Counted from the stretch's first letter, positions 52,528 through 61,596 are shown. The stretch is DNA of 64,000 nt from an uncultured bacterium (GCA_905214625.1 CAJMMQ010000005.1:1-64000); one strand, 5' to 3'. The notes: generated by a model not told the origin, from the letters alone. Numbers and translations: made by a program.

Positions 52528-52914
52528 TAGCTGATACACTCTCTGATTTCAAATAGCCACATACAGTAAAACCCTGATTTACAGCAACTTAACAAATATG
52601 TCATTTTTTAGTGTTTTCCCGCTCCAAATACGGTTTTATGAAGAGCATCGCTATTCTGAGAGCGTTAAAATAAACGAGTTTTCTTATTTTAGACATACAA
52701 CAATGTCACAGAATAACACCTCTGATAAGATATGACAATAATGCATTTAAGTATAATCTGACATACATTCAGGACAGTACAAAACAATAAAGAAAATAAC
52801 TACGGCACACCTTAATCAGCAATATAAGCACAAACAAATAAAAACACCGCCATGACATGTAAAATATTGCAACATGACAAATTATGTATTTATTCGGAAA
52901 CAGACTAAAAAAAC

Positions 52915-52952
52915 AAAAAGTCCGCCTGCGCATACACACAGGCGGACTTTTT
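52915..52952 (-). terminator. Terminator of the small periplasmic protein gene
   Basis: A perfect 14-bp stem, 52915-52928 with 52939-52952 (AAAAAGTCCGCCTG), with A and T runs on both sides, located 17 bases after the stop codon at 52969. Confidence 0.88.
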
Positions 52953-52968
52953 AAATATACGATAATAA

Positions 52969-53331
52969 TTATCTTTCAATACCACGATTGTTGAACGTTA
53001 CGTTCAGAAGCATCAGATACTTACGGAACTGGTCACCGGTAAGAACGTTACGCATGTACTTCAAATCTTTCTCTACGGCACTGTTAACCATAGCCTTACG
53101 TTCATCTGCGTTAGCGTTGGCGGCATTCAACATATCTGCGCAGAACGAAGTGTGAATGTCCTGAACAGCCTCAAGCTGGTCTGAAGAAAGCCCCATAAAC
53201 TCGGCAAGCTTCTCGTAATTCACTTCCATGTTGTAAGCCTTTACGCTCTCAACATTGTTCAACTTCTCGTCTTCTGCAAATGTCATAGTCATGCTGAGCA
53301 CAGCTACGACGGTTAAAAACAATCTTTTCAT
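52969..53331 (-). CDS. Small periplasmic helical protein
   Basis: About 120 residues. The signal peptide MKRLFLTVVAVLSMTMTFA is followed by an all-helical mature part with LTGDQFRKYLMLLNVTFNNRG near the end and LGLSSDQLEAVQDIH-like spacing in the middle. This layout resembles the Spy/CpxP or DUF4890-like small periplasmic proteins (LTxxQ-type motifs) of Bacteroidetes, but I cannot name the family firmly. ATG 53331 gives a clean signal peptide; 53349 adds six residues. Promoter box at 53435-53442 (minus). Confidence 0.65.
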   Translation of the reverse strand: MKRLFLTVVAVLSMTMTFAEDEKLNNVESVKAYNMEVNYEKLAEFMGLSSDQLEAVQDIHTSFCADMLNAANANADERKAMVNSAVEKDLKYMRNVLTGDQFRKYLMLLNVTFNNRGIER

Positions 53332-53434
53332 AATCCTTAAAATTTTCATTTAACCTTGAGCTTTGGTTCTCTTCTCACGAATCGCCTCTGCTCGTTATCC
53401 TATTTTAATTATCTCTTTTTGTCTTTCGACGGTG

Positions 53435-53442
53435 CAAATATA
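53435..53442 (-). promoter_or_regulatory. -7 box of the small periplasmic protein gene
   Basis: The minus strand reads TAtaTTTG, about 100 bases before the start codon. Confidence 0.45.
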
Positions 53443-53750
53443 CATCAAATCCCGACAACGCGACGCATAAATATCATGCTGTTTGCGTTAACAGCTTACT
53501 TTTTTGACCTAAATCAAATATTTAAAATACTTTTAGAAATATGTTTGTAACATATTACAACAAAATGAAACAATGGCGGCGTATTTGTGACATAAAGTAA
53601 GACTATTGCCCTTCCTTCATTCAAAATAGCAACAAAAGATGCGGCATGAAAAGGATATAACATGGCATGAGAATAAAATACAGGCATGAGAATAAACAGA
53701 AAAGCAGAAAATTTAAACACGATTTATTTCATTCTGAGCGCAAATTGCAT

Positions 53751-53758
53751 TATCTTTG
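53751..53758 (+). promoter_or_regulatory. -7 box of slyD
   Basis: TAtcTTTG, 27 bases before the slyD start codon. Confidence 0.6.
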
Positions 53759-53785
53759 CACACCAAAGAACAATAATAATAAAAA

Positions 53786-54475
53786 ATGGAAAGTAACAAT
53801 AACAAATACATTGCCGTAGCTTACAGGCTGTATGTTGTGGACAACAACTCTAACGAACTCGTGGAAGAGGCTACCGACAAGGAGCCGTTTCAGTTTATAA
53901 GCGGATACGGAATCACTCTCGACGCATTTGAAAAAGCCACCGTCGGACTGAACAAAGGTGAGGAATTTGACATCACGCTGTCTAAGGAAGAGGCTTACGG
54001 CGACTATGAGGATGAGCATGTACTCGACCTCGACAAGGGCATTTTCTGCATAAACGGACATTTCGACCACGACAATATATATAAAGACGCCATAATTCCG
54101 CTGCAAAATGAAGACGGTAACAGATTTTTGGCAAAAGTTGTATCAGTAGGCGAAGACAAGGTAAGAGTGGACCTCAATCATCCGCTGGCCGGAAAGACAC
54201 TCAACTTTAAAGGGCATATTGTTGAATCAAGAGAGGCCACAAACGAAGAAATTCAAGGTCTTATTAACCGTATGAGCGGCGAAGGCTGTTGCTGCGGACA
54301 CCATGGCGAGGACGGAGGCGACTGCTGTTGCGGACATGGACACGGACATGGAGACGGCTGCAACCATGAACACGGAGAAGGATGCCACCACGGACATGGG
54401 GACGGATGCCATCATGAACACAGCGGAGGCTGTCATCACGGGCATGAAGGCGGCAACGGATGCTGCTGCAACTGA
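53786..54475 (+). CDS. slyD: SlyD-like FKBP peptidyl-prolyl isomerase with metal-binding tail
   Basis: A 229-residue FKBP-type prolyl isomerase and chaperone. The FKBP domain surrounds an inserted-flap (IF) chaperone domain: ISGYGITLDAFEKATVGLNKGEEFDITLSKEEAYGDY, then the IF region, then VDLNHPLAGKTLNFKGHIVESREAT. The final 65 residues are almost entirely Gly, His, Cys, Asp and Glu (repeats of GCHHGHGDG and CCCGHGHGHGDG), comparable with the nickel-binding tail of SlyD but longer and richer in Cys. In other bacteria SlyD supplies nickel to hydrogenase; no hydrogenase lies here. Two terminator hairpins follow. Confidence 0.9.
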   Translation: MESNNNKYIAVAYRLYVVDNNSNELVEEATDKEPFQFISGYGITLDAFEKATVGLNKGEEFDITLSKEEAYGDYEDEHVLDLDKGIFCINGHFDHDNIYKDAIIPLQNEDGNRFLAKVVSVGEDKVRVDLNHPLAGKTLNFKGHIVESREATNEEIQGLINRMSGEGCCCGHHGEDGGDCCCGHGHGHGDGCNHEHGEGCHHGHGDGCHHEHSGGCHHGHEGGNGCCCN

Positions 54476-54492
54476 TATCAGCAAATATAGAC

Positions 54493-54535
54493 AAGGGCCT
54501 GAAAGAGCAATAAGCGCCGACTGACCAAGGCCCTT
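54493..54535 (+). terminator. First hairpin after slyD
   Basis: AAGGGCCT at 54493-54500 pairs with AGGCCCTT at 54528-54535. Confidence 0.55.
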
Positions 54536-54543
54536 ACTTATTA

Positions 54544-54595
54544 CGGCAAAAGGCTATGACACGACAAACGCTGTGGCCGTTTTGCCGATTTTTTT
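54544..54595 (+). terminator. Second terminator after slyD
   Basis: CGGCAAAA at 54544-54551 pairs with TTTTGCCG at 54580-54587, with further GGC/GCC pairing inside, followed by a long T run. Confidence 0.8.
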
Positions 54596-54622
54596 ATATT
54601 AAATAAAATCGTTCTGCGAAAC

Positions 54623-55699
54623 ATGAGTAACTCTTTCGGAAAATTATTCAGACTTACCACCTTCGGCGAAAGTCACGGCGAGGCTATAGGCGGAGTTGTT
54701 GACGGCTATCCTGCCGGCATAGACATCGACCTTGACTTTATTCAAAGAGAACTGGACAGAAGAAAGCCCGGACAAAGCGCCATAACCACGGCAAGAAAGG
54801 AAGCCGACAAGGTTGAAATACTGAGCGGAGTGTTTGAAGGAAAATCTACAGGCTGCCCAATAGGCTTCATCGTGAGAAACTCTAACCAGAGGTCGGCTGA
54901 CTATGACAACATGAAGGATGTTTTCCGCCCGTCGCATGCAGACTTCACATATAACTATAAATACGGCATACGAGATTACAGGGGTGGAGGCCGCTCATCG
55001 GCACGCATAACAATAAGCCGCTGCGTGGGCGGAGCGCTGGCCAAGCTGGCTCTTAACCGCTTAGGCGTATCGGTTAAAGCCTACACTTCGCAGGTAGGCA
55101 ACATTATACTCGACAACGACTATAGGAAATACAACCTCGAAACCATCGAGGAAAATATAGTAAGATGCCCCGACAAGACAAAGGCCGAGGAGATGATAAG
55201 GCTTATTTCTGAAGTTAAGGCTGAGGGCGACACCATAGGCGGAACGATTACATGTGTGATAAAAGGCTGCCCCGCAGGACTTGGAGAGCCTGAGTTTGGC
55301 AAGCTGCACGCAGCGCTCGGAAGCGCCATGCTTGGCATTAACGCCGTTAAGGGTATAGAGTTTGGTGCCGGATTTGACATGAGCACCAAGCGCGGAAGCG
55401 AGGTTAACGACCTATTTTTCAACAACAACGGACGCATTGCTACTAAAACAAACAACAGCGGAGGCATTCAAGGCGGAATAAGCAACGGTGAAGACATATA
55501 TTTCAGAATAGCCTTTAAACCTGTGGCTACACTGCTGAAAGACCAATGCACAGTAAACAAAAACGGTGAAGAAGTCAGCCTAAAGGCAAAAGGTCGCCAC
55601 GATCCTTGTGTATTGCCGCGTGCCGTACCTATAGTAGAGGCAATGGCGGCAATGACAATACTTGACCAATATTTGTTATCAAAAACAATAAAAGTATAA
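54623..55699 (+). CDS. aroC: Chorismate synthase
   Basis: FMN-dependent enzyme of 358 residues that makes chorismate from 5-enolpyruvylshikimate 3-phosphate. Signatures: [22 protein letters not shown] at the N-terminus, [21 protein letters not shown], and the late [18 protein letters not shown]. The protein ends SKTIKV. It completes the pathway that feeds the pheA/tyrA operon in this window but is transcribed separately and carries no attenuator of its own. Confidence 0.96.
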   Translation: MSNSFGKLFRLTTFGESHGEAIGGVVDGYPAGIDIDLDFIQRELDRRKPGQSAITTARKEADKVEILSGVFEGKSTGCPIGFIVRNSNQRSADYDNMKDVFRPSHADFTYNYKYGIRDYRGGGRSSARITISRCVGGALAKLALNRLGVSVKAYTSQVGNIILDNDYRKYNLETIEENIVRCPDKTKAEEMIRLISEVKAEGDTIGGTITCVIKGCPAGLGEPEFGKLHAALGSAMLGINAVKGIEFGAGFDMSTKRGSEVNDLFFNNNGRIATKTNNSGGIQGGISNGEDIYFRIAFKPVATLLKDQCTVNKNGEEVSLKAKGRHDPCVLPRAVPIVEAMAAMTILDQYLLSKTIKV

Positions 55700-55734
55700 A
55701 ATACACCTTGGAAGTGTAAAAAAGCGCCCAATTA

Positions 55735-55766
55735 TTTGGTAGCTAAAAAATAATGTCGTATATTTG
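55735..55766 (+). promoter_or_regulatory. Promoter of the small RNA candidate
   Basis: TTTG at 55735-55738 and TAtaTTTG at 55759-55766, spacing 20 bases; a consensus Bacteroidetes promoter with no coding gene directly after it. Confidence 0.75.
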
Positions 55767-55772
55767 CATCGA

Positions 55773-55867
55773 CAATTCAGGGTTTGTGAAAATCTTGATT
55801 TCGTCTAATTAAGTCTAGTTTAGTTTTTGTGTTGGTTGAGAGCGGTCAATTGGCCGCTCTCTTTTTA
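55773..55867 (+). ncRNA. Probable small RNA of about 95 nt
   Basis: A consensus promoter (55735-55766) is followed about 70 bases later by a strong intrinsic terminator: stem 55838-55847 with 55852-55861 (GAGAGCGG arms plus two further pairs, loop AATT) and five T. No coding frame of more than nine codons with ATG or GTG lies between. The start is set six bases after the box and the end at the T run. It sits between aroC and the TraB-like gene, which has its own promoter box. I do not recognise the RNA family; the body is AU-rich with the word TTTCGTCTAATTAAGTC. An attenuated leader is the main alternative. Confidence 0.65.
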
Positions 55868-55966
55868 TATCACATCATAACATGCTAAAAAATACACTTT
55901 ACGACAAAATAAAGATGCAATACACAAAAAATTTTCTTTTCATTTCGTTTTTGTGCTACAATTGGC

Positions 55967-55974
55967 TATCTTTG
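55967..55974 (+). promoter_or_regulatory. -7 box of the TraB/GumN gene
   Basis: TAtcTTTG located 57 bases before the preferred start codon at 56032, and independent of the preceding small RNA terminator. Confidence 0.5.
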
Positions 55975-56031
55975 TACTGAATAGTTTTTTAAATGTCAGA
56001 ATAAATGTACAACATCATGAAAAATCTATCT

Positions 56032-56937
56032 ATGAAAAGAATTTTATGTTCTGCACTTTTACTGCTTGTAGCGTTTATCGGCACACAGGCTCAGCTTTTA
56101 TGGAAAATATCAGGCAACGGACTGAGCAAGCCGTCGTACATAATAGGCACATACCATCTTGCACCGGCATCGTTTGCCGACAGCATACCCGGACTGAAAA
56201 ATGCTCTCGACACATCTGAACAGGTTTACGGAGAAATAATAATGTCGGAAATGACAGCCCCAGAAAACATGGCAAAATTACAAAGCATAATGATGCTGCC
56301 CGAAGGCCAGACGATAGACAAGATGTTCACAGCTGAGGAAATGGCACGCATCAACGCCATGATGAAGGACATTATAGGCATTGACATGACCAACCCTATG
56401 GTGGCACAACAATTTGAAAAGCTTTCACCGCAGGCACTGACAATGCAGCTGACAGTACTGATGTATCTGAAAAAGAACCCGAAATTTAACCTTAACCAGA
56501 CTTTTGACGAGCATTTTCAGGCTAAGGCCAAAGAACAGGGAAAACCTGTTGGCGCACTCGAAACAATAGATTTCCAAATAAATCTGTTGTATAAAGGACA
56601 GTCGGAAGAGCGTCAGAAAGAACTGCTGCTGTGTCTCGCCGATAATAAGGATATGTACGAAATGCAGACAGAAAACATCATTAAAGCCTTCTTTACACAA
56701 AATCTTAAGGCCGTAAACGATGCAATGGACGAAAAACTGAACAACAGCTGCGACTACACTCCGCAGGAAAAGGATGAGCTGATATATAACCGCAATACCG
56801 ACTGGATAAAGAAAATGCCTGAGATAATGAAAAAGAAATCTACATTCTTTGCCGTCGGAGCCGGACATCTGCCGGGAGAGCGCGGTATGCTCGAGCTGCT
56901 GAGACAAGCCGGATATAAAGTTGAATGTGTGAAATAG
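56032..56937 (+). CDS. TraB/GumN family protein
   Basis: Secreted protein of about 301 residues. The signal peptide RILCSALLLLVAFIGTQAQ ends near residue 20. The TraB/GumN (erythromycin esterase-like) fold is seen from LLWKISGNGLSKPSYIIGTYHLAP with the GTxH motif, to KSTFFAVGAGHLPGERGMLELLRQAGYKV with the second conserved GAGHLPG at the C-terminus. Two upstream in-frame ATGs (56005, 56017) exist; I chose the one that leaves a normal signal peptide. In plasmid biology TraB inactivates pheromone peptides, but the chromosomal family function is unclear; a metallopeptidase role has been suggested. Confidence 0.85.
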   Translation: MKRILCSALLLLVAFIGTQAQLLWKISGNGLSKPSYIIGTYHLAPASFADSIPGLKNALDTSEQVYGEIIMSEMTAPENMAKLQSIMMLPEGQTIDKMFTAEEMARINAMMKDIIGIDMTNPMVAQQFEKLSPQALTMQLTVLMYLKKNPKFNLNQTFDEHFQAKAKEQGKPVGALETIDFQINLLYKGQSEERQKELLLCLADNKDMYEMQTENIIKAFFTQNLKAVNDAMDEKLNNSCDYTPQEKDELIYNRNTDWIKKMPEIMKKKSTFFAVGAGHLPGERGMLELLRQAGYKVECVK

Positions 56938-57057
56938 GAGTCTACAAGGCTTACGGAGAATCATCACGCTACACGGCAAAACAATAATGAAAACGGCAAC
57001 GCCCTGCCCTTCACGTGCAAGAACACCTGATAACTGAAGTTTTTTGCATGTACGATA

Positions 57058-57093
57058 ATGCTCCGAATAAAGATTATCCCATATTCGGAGCAT
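57058..57093 (+). terminator. Terminator after TraB/GumN gene
   Basis: A perfect 12-bp stem ATGCTCCGAATA, 57058-57069 with 57082-57093, then TTTAATT. The rest of the 56938-57260 gap shows nothing else. Confidence 0.8.
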
Positions 57094-57260
57094 TTTAATT
57101 CTTACAGAAACAAACTTTATAATAAACCTGTTATAAAGCCTATACCGTATTAGTTAGCTTTCAAAGCGTCACACCATCAGTATTTAAATTACAGCACTTT
57201 TATTACGTTGTGACGATATTCAGAAAACTTTTTATAAAAACTTCGTAAAAAGCAGAGGCA

Positions 57261-58175
57261 TCAGCAGTCTTCCAGCGTACCGATAATCTCCTTAACCGAC
57301 TTGCAGCCGTGGCCGTCGAGCCATTCATTAATGCCATCGCGCACTTTTATCGTAACCTGCGGATCAATAAAGTTGGCTGTACCAATTTCTATTGCCGTAG
57401 CACCGGCCATAAGAAACTCTATGGCATCGTGGGCATTGCAGATACCTCCGAGACCGACAACAGGGATATTAACGGCTTTGGCCACCTGCCATACCATACG
57501 CAGGGCAACAGGCTTTACGGCAGGACCACTAAGTCCGCCGGTGTTGATGCTCAAGAGCGGCTTGCGCTTCTCTATATCTATAGCCATACCCATAAGAGTG
57601 TTGATAAGCGACACGCTGTCGGCTCCCTCATCCTCAACGGCACGCGCAATCTCTGCAATGTCTGTAACATTGGGAGAGAGCTTTACAATCATTGTCTTGT
57701 CATATCTGGCACGAACAGCCTTAACAACGCTTGCCGCACCGGAACACGTAACACCAAAGGCCATACCTCCCTGCCTTACGTTTGGACATGAAATATTCAG
57801 CTCTATAGCCGGGATGTTATCAAGTTCATTGATACGTGCCGCACACTCGGCGTAGTCCTCGGGAGACGAACCGCTGACGTTGACAATCATATTTGTACCA
57901 ATGTCCTTTATCTCAGGATATATATGCTCGCAGAAATAATCTACACCTTTATTCTGCAGTCCCACGCAGTTGAGCATACCCGAAGCCGTCTCTACCATAC
58001 GGGGATAATCGTTACCCTCACGCGGCTTTAAAGTAGTTCCTTTCACAATAATACCGCCAAGCTCTTCCAACGGTATAAAATCGGCAAATTCGGGACCGTA
58101 GCCAAATGTTCCCGAAGCAGTCATTACAGGGTTCTTCAACTGCAATTTATTGATATTTACGCTTAAATCTGCCAT
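57261..58175 (-). CDS. pyrD: Dihydroorotate dehydrogenase B, catalytic subunit
   Basis: FMN enzyme of 304 residues converting dihydroorotate to orotate in pyrimidine synthesis. Class 1B signatures: [37 protein letters not shown], and GISSL-like [15 protein letters not shown] with [27 protein letters not shown] at the phosphate-binding end. It starts inside the end of pyrK (13-base overlap). Class 1B uses NAD through the PyrK partner, which is present here. Confidence 0.95.
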   Translation of the reverse strand: MADLSVNINKLQLKNPVMTASGTFGYGPEFADFIPLEELGGIIVKGTTLKPREGNDYPRMVETASGMLNCVGLQNKGVDYFCEHIYPEIKDIGTNMIVNVSGSSPEDYAECAARINELDNIPAIELNISCPNVRQGGMAFGVTCSGAASVVKAVRARYDKTMIVKLSPNVTDIAEIARAVEDEGADSVSLINTLMGMAIDIEKRKPLLSINTGGLSGPAVKPVALRMVWQVAKAVNIPVVGLGGICNAHDAIEFLMAGATAIEIGTANFIDPQVTIKVRDGINEWLDGHGCKSVKEIIGTLEDC

Positions 58176-58939
58176 AACAATTTCTTTATGTTTACAACCG
58201 GTCCTTCCTTACATACACACACGTTGCCTTCTGTGGTCTTTTCTACGCAGCAGAGGCAGGCTCCCAATCCGCAGGCCATCTTATTTTCCAAAGACACCTC
58301 ACATTCAATGTCTTTTGCCTTGGCATATCTGGCCACGGCAGCCATCATTGGCTTCGGACCGCAAGTGGCTATACGGCCGAAAGCCACCTCATTGAGCACA
58401 GAATGGTCTGTAACAAAGCCTTTCTCACCCATAGAGCCGTCTTCTGTAGTTACGCATACGCGCCCGTACTTTTTAAACTCATCCAGCAAAAGCAAATCCT
58501 TGCCGGAACGTGCCCCGAGAAGAAATACAGGGGTTATACCGGCATCACAGAGTTTCTTGCCGAAATACAGCAGCGGAGCCACACCCACGCCGCCACCAAC
58601 TAGCAAGATCTTCTCTGAGGCGTCTTCAGGCATTGTAAAGCAGTTACCCAAAGGGAACATGCAGTTAAGCACGTCTCCGGCCTTTAATTGGGCCATACGG
58701 CGTGTTCCGTCGCCTATAGCAGCAACGAGAAGCCACAGCTGATTTGTGTCATAATCAACGAAATTAATTGAAATGGGACGCCTAAGGAATGTAGAAGGCG
58801 ATCCGTCGACCCTTATCTCAACAAACTGTCCCGGAAGCATTTCCGGAAGACGTTCGTCCTGAGTAAGCTTTATCAGAACATATTTGTCGTTTATATGTTC
58901 TACAGAAACGACCTTGAGGTCTGAAACATATTTTTTCAT
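58163..58939 (-). CDS. pyrK: Dihydroorotate dehydrogenase B, electron transfer subunit
   Basis: FAD- and [2Fe-2S]-containing subunit of 258 residues that passes electrons from PyrD to [13 protein letters not shown] binds [23 protein letters not shown] is the NAD domain; the cluster ligands are in [11 protein letters not shown] and the later Cys of NVCVCKEGP. It is the first gene of a pyrK-pyrD pair with overlapping coding sequence. Promoter box at 59004-59011 (minus). Confidence 0.94.
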   Translation of the reverse strand: MKKYVSDLKVVSVEHINDKYVLIKLTQDERLPEMLPGQFVEIRVDGSPSTFLRRPISINFVDYDTNQLWLLVAAIGDGTRRMAQLKAGDVLNCMFPLGNCFTMPEDASEKILLVGGGVGVAPLLYFGKKLCDAGITPVFLLGARSGKDLLLLDEFKKYGRVCVTTEDGSMGEKGFVTDHSVLNEVAFGRIATCGPKPMMAAVARYAKAKDIECEVSLENKMACGLGACLCCVEKTTEGNVCVCKEGPVVNIKKLLWQI

Positions 58940-59250
58940 AAGAAACGAATTTATCTTATTAAACCAGACGCAAGAAAGACTTTATCTCCTTACTTACAGA
59001 ATACAAAGGTACAAAATAAGCCTGCGCTTTCCAAAAAAAACGAAAGTCACAGGCTGTTAAATATATGTTAAACGGCATATATAATGCCATAAAAGGCTAT
59101 TTAACGTCAAGTAAAACGCACAACAATGAAAAACAGACACATGACAGAGCCAATAAATGCCTCAAAAAACGTATGTACATACCATAAGCCTACAAAAAAG
59201 GCATACAAGCAAAGCTAAATCAGCATATTGTCAGTTTTTACACGGCAAAC
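58940..59250. other. Gap between pyrK and the XRE regulator
   Basis: Contains the pyrK promoter box and a small hairpin GGCAT/ATGCC at 59074-59088 flanked by GTTAAA and TTTAAC words. It may end the XRE gene transcript. Nothing else is seen. Confidence 0.4.
59004..59011 (-). promoter_or_regulatory. -7 box of pyrK-pyrD
   Basis: The minus strand reads TAccTTTG, 64 bases before the pyrK start codon. Confidence 0.55.
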
Positions 59251-59727
59251 CTATTTCTTTGGGACGAAAGTCTCATAGGTAAGGTCGTCAAAATAAACTC
59301 TTATCTCTGTAATCTGTCTTTGCGGACGCTCAACATATTTCACTTCAGGCCGAATAACGCTCTCTACATGTCTGTGCACAGGCTGTTGCACAGATGCTCC
59401 AGTCTGGTTGCCTCCAAAAAGATCAGGCACGCCGCCTCCAAAGTCAGTAACATGCTCACTGCCCATATCAGTATCATCAGCAGTAGTGGGGTCCATAGCC
59501 GGAGCGTCATCGATAAACATCGAGCCTCTTCCGAACATGAGCCAGTCGGTACTCAGGCGAGGCATTTTGCTCTTAATCGCCTCAACGGTGTTGAGCGTCG
59601 GTTTTGTACGGTTATTAAAGATGCTGCTCAATGATGCAGCAGACATTCCGATGAAGTTCGCGAAGGTCTGTTGACTCATATGTTGAGACTCCATTATCTG
59701 CCTGATTCGGTCTTTCATTTCTTCCAT
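59251..59727 (-). CDS. XRE-family transcriptional regulator
   Basis: A 158-residue protein with an N-terminal helix-turn-helix (residues 5-62; RIRQIMESQHMSQQTFANFIGMSAASLSSIFNNRTKPTLNTVEAI) of the Cro/CI type. A low-complexity acidic/Gly linker follows (DDAPAMDPTTADDTDMGSEHV), then a short C-terminal segment (ERPQRQITEIRVYFDDLTYETFVPKK). No peptidase or metabolite-binding domain is seen. Its own upstream region (59728-60465) is strikingly AT-rich and repeat-filled, suggesting autoregulation. Not part of a prophage: no phage genes lie nearby. Confidence 0.8.
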   Translation of the reverse strand: MEEMKDRIRQIMESQHMSQQTFANFIGMSAASLSSIFNNRTKPTLNTVEAIKSKMPRLSTDWLMFGRGSMFIDDAPAMDPTTADDTDMGSEHVTDFGGGVPDLFGGNQTGASVQQPVHRHVESVIRPEVKYVERPQRQITEIRVYFDDLTYETFVPKK

Positions 59728-60465
59728 TTTCTTACCTTGATGTTGTTTTTTGCTATTTTTCTTAGACTTTACAAAGGTAAATCATTTTTTTGACATGCGC
59801 AACAAACCTAAATGTTATTTTAAAATTTAAATATTAAATTTATAAATTTGTGTTTGTAAATGTAAATATCTAAATCTTACAATTTGGTATTTAAAAATAC
59901 AAATGTAAATTTATACTATTAAAACGCCCGATAAGCCTTTATTTAAAGGTTTTTGCTAACTAATTCATTAGGCGAGCGTTATTTGCGCTAATAAAAAGCG
60001 TAAATCTGGCTTTATGCAGTCTTTTAAGGCGAAAATAAGTAAAATTGCATTAATTCACTTCACAAATTATCGTATTTTGGCTGATAATCAGGCATTTAAC
60101 CCATAAAACAAAAAATGCATAAATATAACTTGTAATTTGCAAATTTAAAGATTTAAATATTAAAATATAAATTTGACTGTCAATGTATTTATATTTAAAT
60201 ATAAATTTACGCTTTACATTTGTGTTTTATATAAACAAATGTAAACATTCAGATAGCTAAATTTCGATATTGTAAATCATAATAAATGCAAACGCTAAAT
60301 TTTAACACCTGTTTTTCGGTCGAAAAACAGAAAATTTAAGTATTTCGAAACAAGGTAAAGAATGCTCAAAAATACGCGATTCTGAGAGCGTCAAAAATCG
60401 TAAAAGGCTCTGATTTTTACGACTTTAACCCAATTTTTTTTGTTCGGAAAAAAATGCGAAAGAGA
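59728..60465. other. AT-rich repeat-containing region upstream of the XRE gene
   Basis: No gene is supported over about 740 bases. Features: the XRE gene -7 box TAccTTTG at 59772-59779 (minus); ACAAATGTAAA-type words at 59899-59909, 60213-60223 (inverted) and 60235-60245, the last two forming a perfect 11-bp inverted repeat with an 11-base spacer; a perfect 10-bp palindromic hairpin CTGTTTTTCG/CGAAAAACAG at 60309-60330; a TCGTAAAA/TTTTACGA hairpin at 60398-60421; and an 18-base word shared with 52653-52670. No DnaA-box cluster was found. Confidence 0.5.
60213..60245. repeat. 11-bp inverted repeat
   Basis: TTTACATTTGT at 60213-60223 and its exact reverse complement at 60235-60245. A third ACAAATGTAAA lies at 59899-59909. 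Candidate operator for the XRE protein. Confidence 0.6.
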
Positions 60466-60495
60466 AAAAAACAGCCCCAAAATGGGGCTGTTTTT
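60466..60495 (-). terminator. Terminator overlapping the holA stop codon
   Basis: AAAAAACAGCCCCA at 60466-60479 pairs with 60483-60495, giving a GC-rich stem with A/T runs on both sides. The holA stop codon lies within the right arm. Confidence 0.75.
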
Positions 60496-61522
60496 AATGT
60501 AAAATGAAGAAAATTAGCTCTCTTAACAGCTCCCCAACAGGGGTATTCGGGTTGTCTAAACCCTTACTTTTGGCATCTGTCTCTCTAATTTTAGAAATTA
60601 TCTGCATCACTTTTACACCAGTATAATTTCTCATACCCGTTATGTAATCCTTCGCAGCCCACCCCGATTTAAGGTCCAACCAGCGTGCAACACTCTCGTC
60701 AGTTTTAGGTTGAGGAGCATAAAATGCTATAAGTAAATTTTGAAAATAAGAGAACAACATCGGTATGAGCATATATGCATTTCCGGCTTTTGGATTATCG
60801 TTGAAATAATACAAAATTCGTGTTGCCTTCAACACATCACGGTTAACAATAGCGCTACGCAATTCGTATGCATTAAAATCCTTGCTCACTCCTATCCTCT
60901 CCTCTACAATCTCTGGAGTAACACGTCTGTCATTTTCAGACAAAGAAAGAATAAGCTTATCAAGCTCACTCGTCAGTCGACTCAAATCTGCACCGATATG
61001 GTCGGCTATCATCTGCGCTGACTTATGGTCTATTGCAGCGCGTCCATAGTTTTTAAGATAACTCTCAATGAAAGCCGGCAATTCATAATCACGCTTCTTC
61101 TTGCTCTCAAACACTACACCGGCGGCGGCAGTCTTGACCAATATTTTCTTTCGGCCGTCAATACTGCCGTTTTTATGACACAAGACCAAAACTGTTGATT
61201 TTACAGGTTTTTCAACATATTTTTCAAGATGCTCCCAATTTTTTATGTTCTGGGCCTCCTTCACTATCACAACCTGCCGCTCGGCCATCATCGGAAAACG
61301 CCTTGCCATGTCAACAATCTGACTTGAAGAAACGTCAGAGCCAAAGACAACAGACAGGTTGAAGTCGCATTCTTCCGGAGTAAGAGCGTTCGTCGCGATA
61401 TAATCTGTTATCTTATCAATATAATAAGACTCCTCGCCCATAAGAATATATACGGGCGCATAATTACCTGCACGCAAGTCGCGCATTATACTCTCAAAAG
61501 TAGCAATCTTTTTCTCTGCCAT
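60494..61522 (-). CDS. holA: DNA polymerase III delta subunit
   Basis: Clamp-loader wrench subunit of 342 residues that opens the beta clamp. The N-terminal PVYILMGEESYYIDKITDYIATNAL and the middle LVLCHKNGSIDGRKKILVKTAAAGVVFESKK are family-typical. The degenerate AAA+ fold lacks a functional Walker A, as usual for delta. The C-terminal collar domain ends GELLRELIFFILH. No partner genes are nearby. Confidence 0.88.
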   Translation of the reverse strand: MAEKKIATFESIMRDLRAGNYAPVYILMGEESYYIDKITDYIATNALTPEECDFNLSVVFGSDVSSSQIVDMARRFPMMAERQVVIVKEAQNIKNWEHLEKYVEKPVKSTVLVLCHKNGSIDGRKKILVKTAAAGVVFESKKKRDYELPAFIESYLKNYGRAAIDHKSAQMIADHIGADLSRLTSELDKLILSLSENDRRVTPEIVEERIGVSKDFNAYELRSAIVNRDVLKATRILYYFNDNPKAGNAYMLIPMLFSYFQNLLIAFYAPQPKTDESVARWLDLKSGWAAKDYITGMRNYTGVKVMQIISKIRETDAKSKGLDNPNTPVGELLRELIFFILH

Positions 61523-61596
61523 ATCTTTATGTTTTACCTGAAAGCCATTGCTGCCAAAAAAGGGCGCTGACGTTCACCATTTAAAATAATAATGGC

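Larger units (their letters stand above)
52117..52914. other. Long intergenic region with repeat-like elements
   Basis: After the flavodoxin promoter no gene is supported. A compound hairpin lies at 52470-52527 (inner CAAAAGC/GCTTTTG; outer CCGTTT/AAACGG and AAAAG/CTTTT). It shares words with the hairpin at 6394-6430. The 18-base word ATTCTGAGAGCGTtAAAA at 52653-52670 recurs with one change at 60379-60396. Confidence 0.45.
53332..53785. other. Divergent promoter region with direct repeats
   Basis: Holds the two opposing boxes and a 14-base direct repeat GGCATGAGAATAAA at 53664-53677 and 53683-53696 (19-base period), about 60-90 bases upstream of the slyD box. The repeats are a candidate operator. 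Confidence 0.5.

Noticed and set aside
59251-59727. XRE regulator as a prophage repressor
   Set aside because: No integrase, structural or lysis genes nearby; surroundings are housekeeping genes.
59728-60465. AT-rich repeat region as a replication origin
   Set aside because: No cluster of DnaA boxes (TTWTNCACA-like) and no dnaA or replication initiation gene adjacent; holA alone is not evidence.
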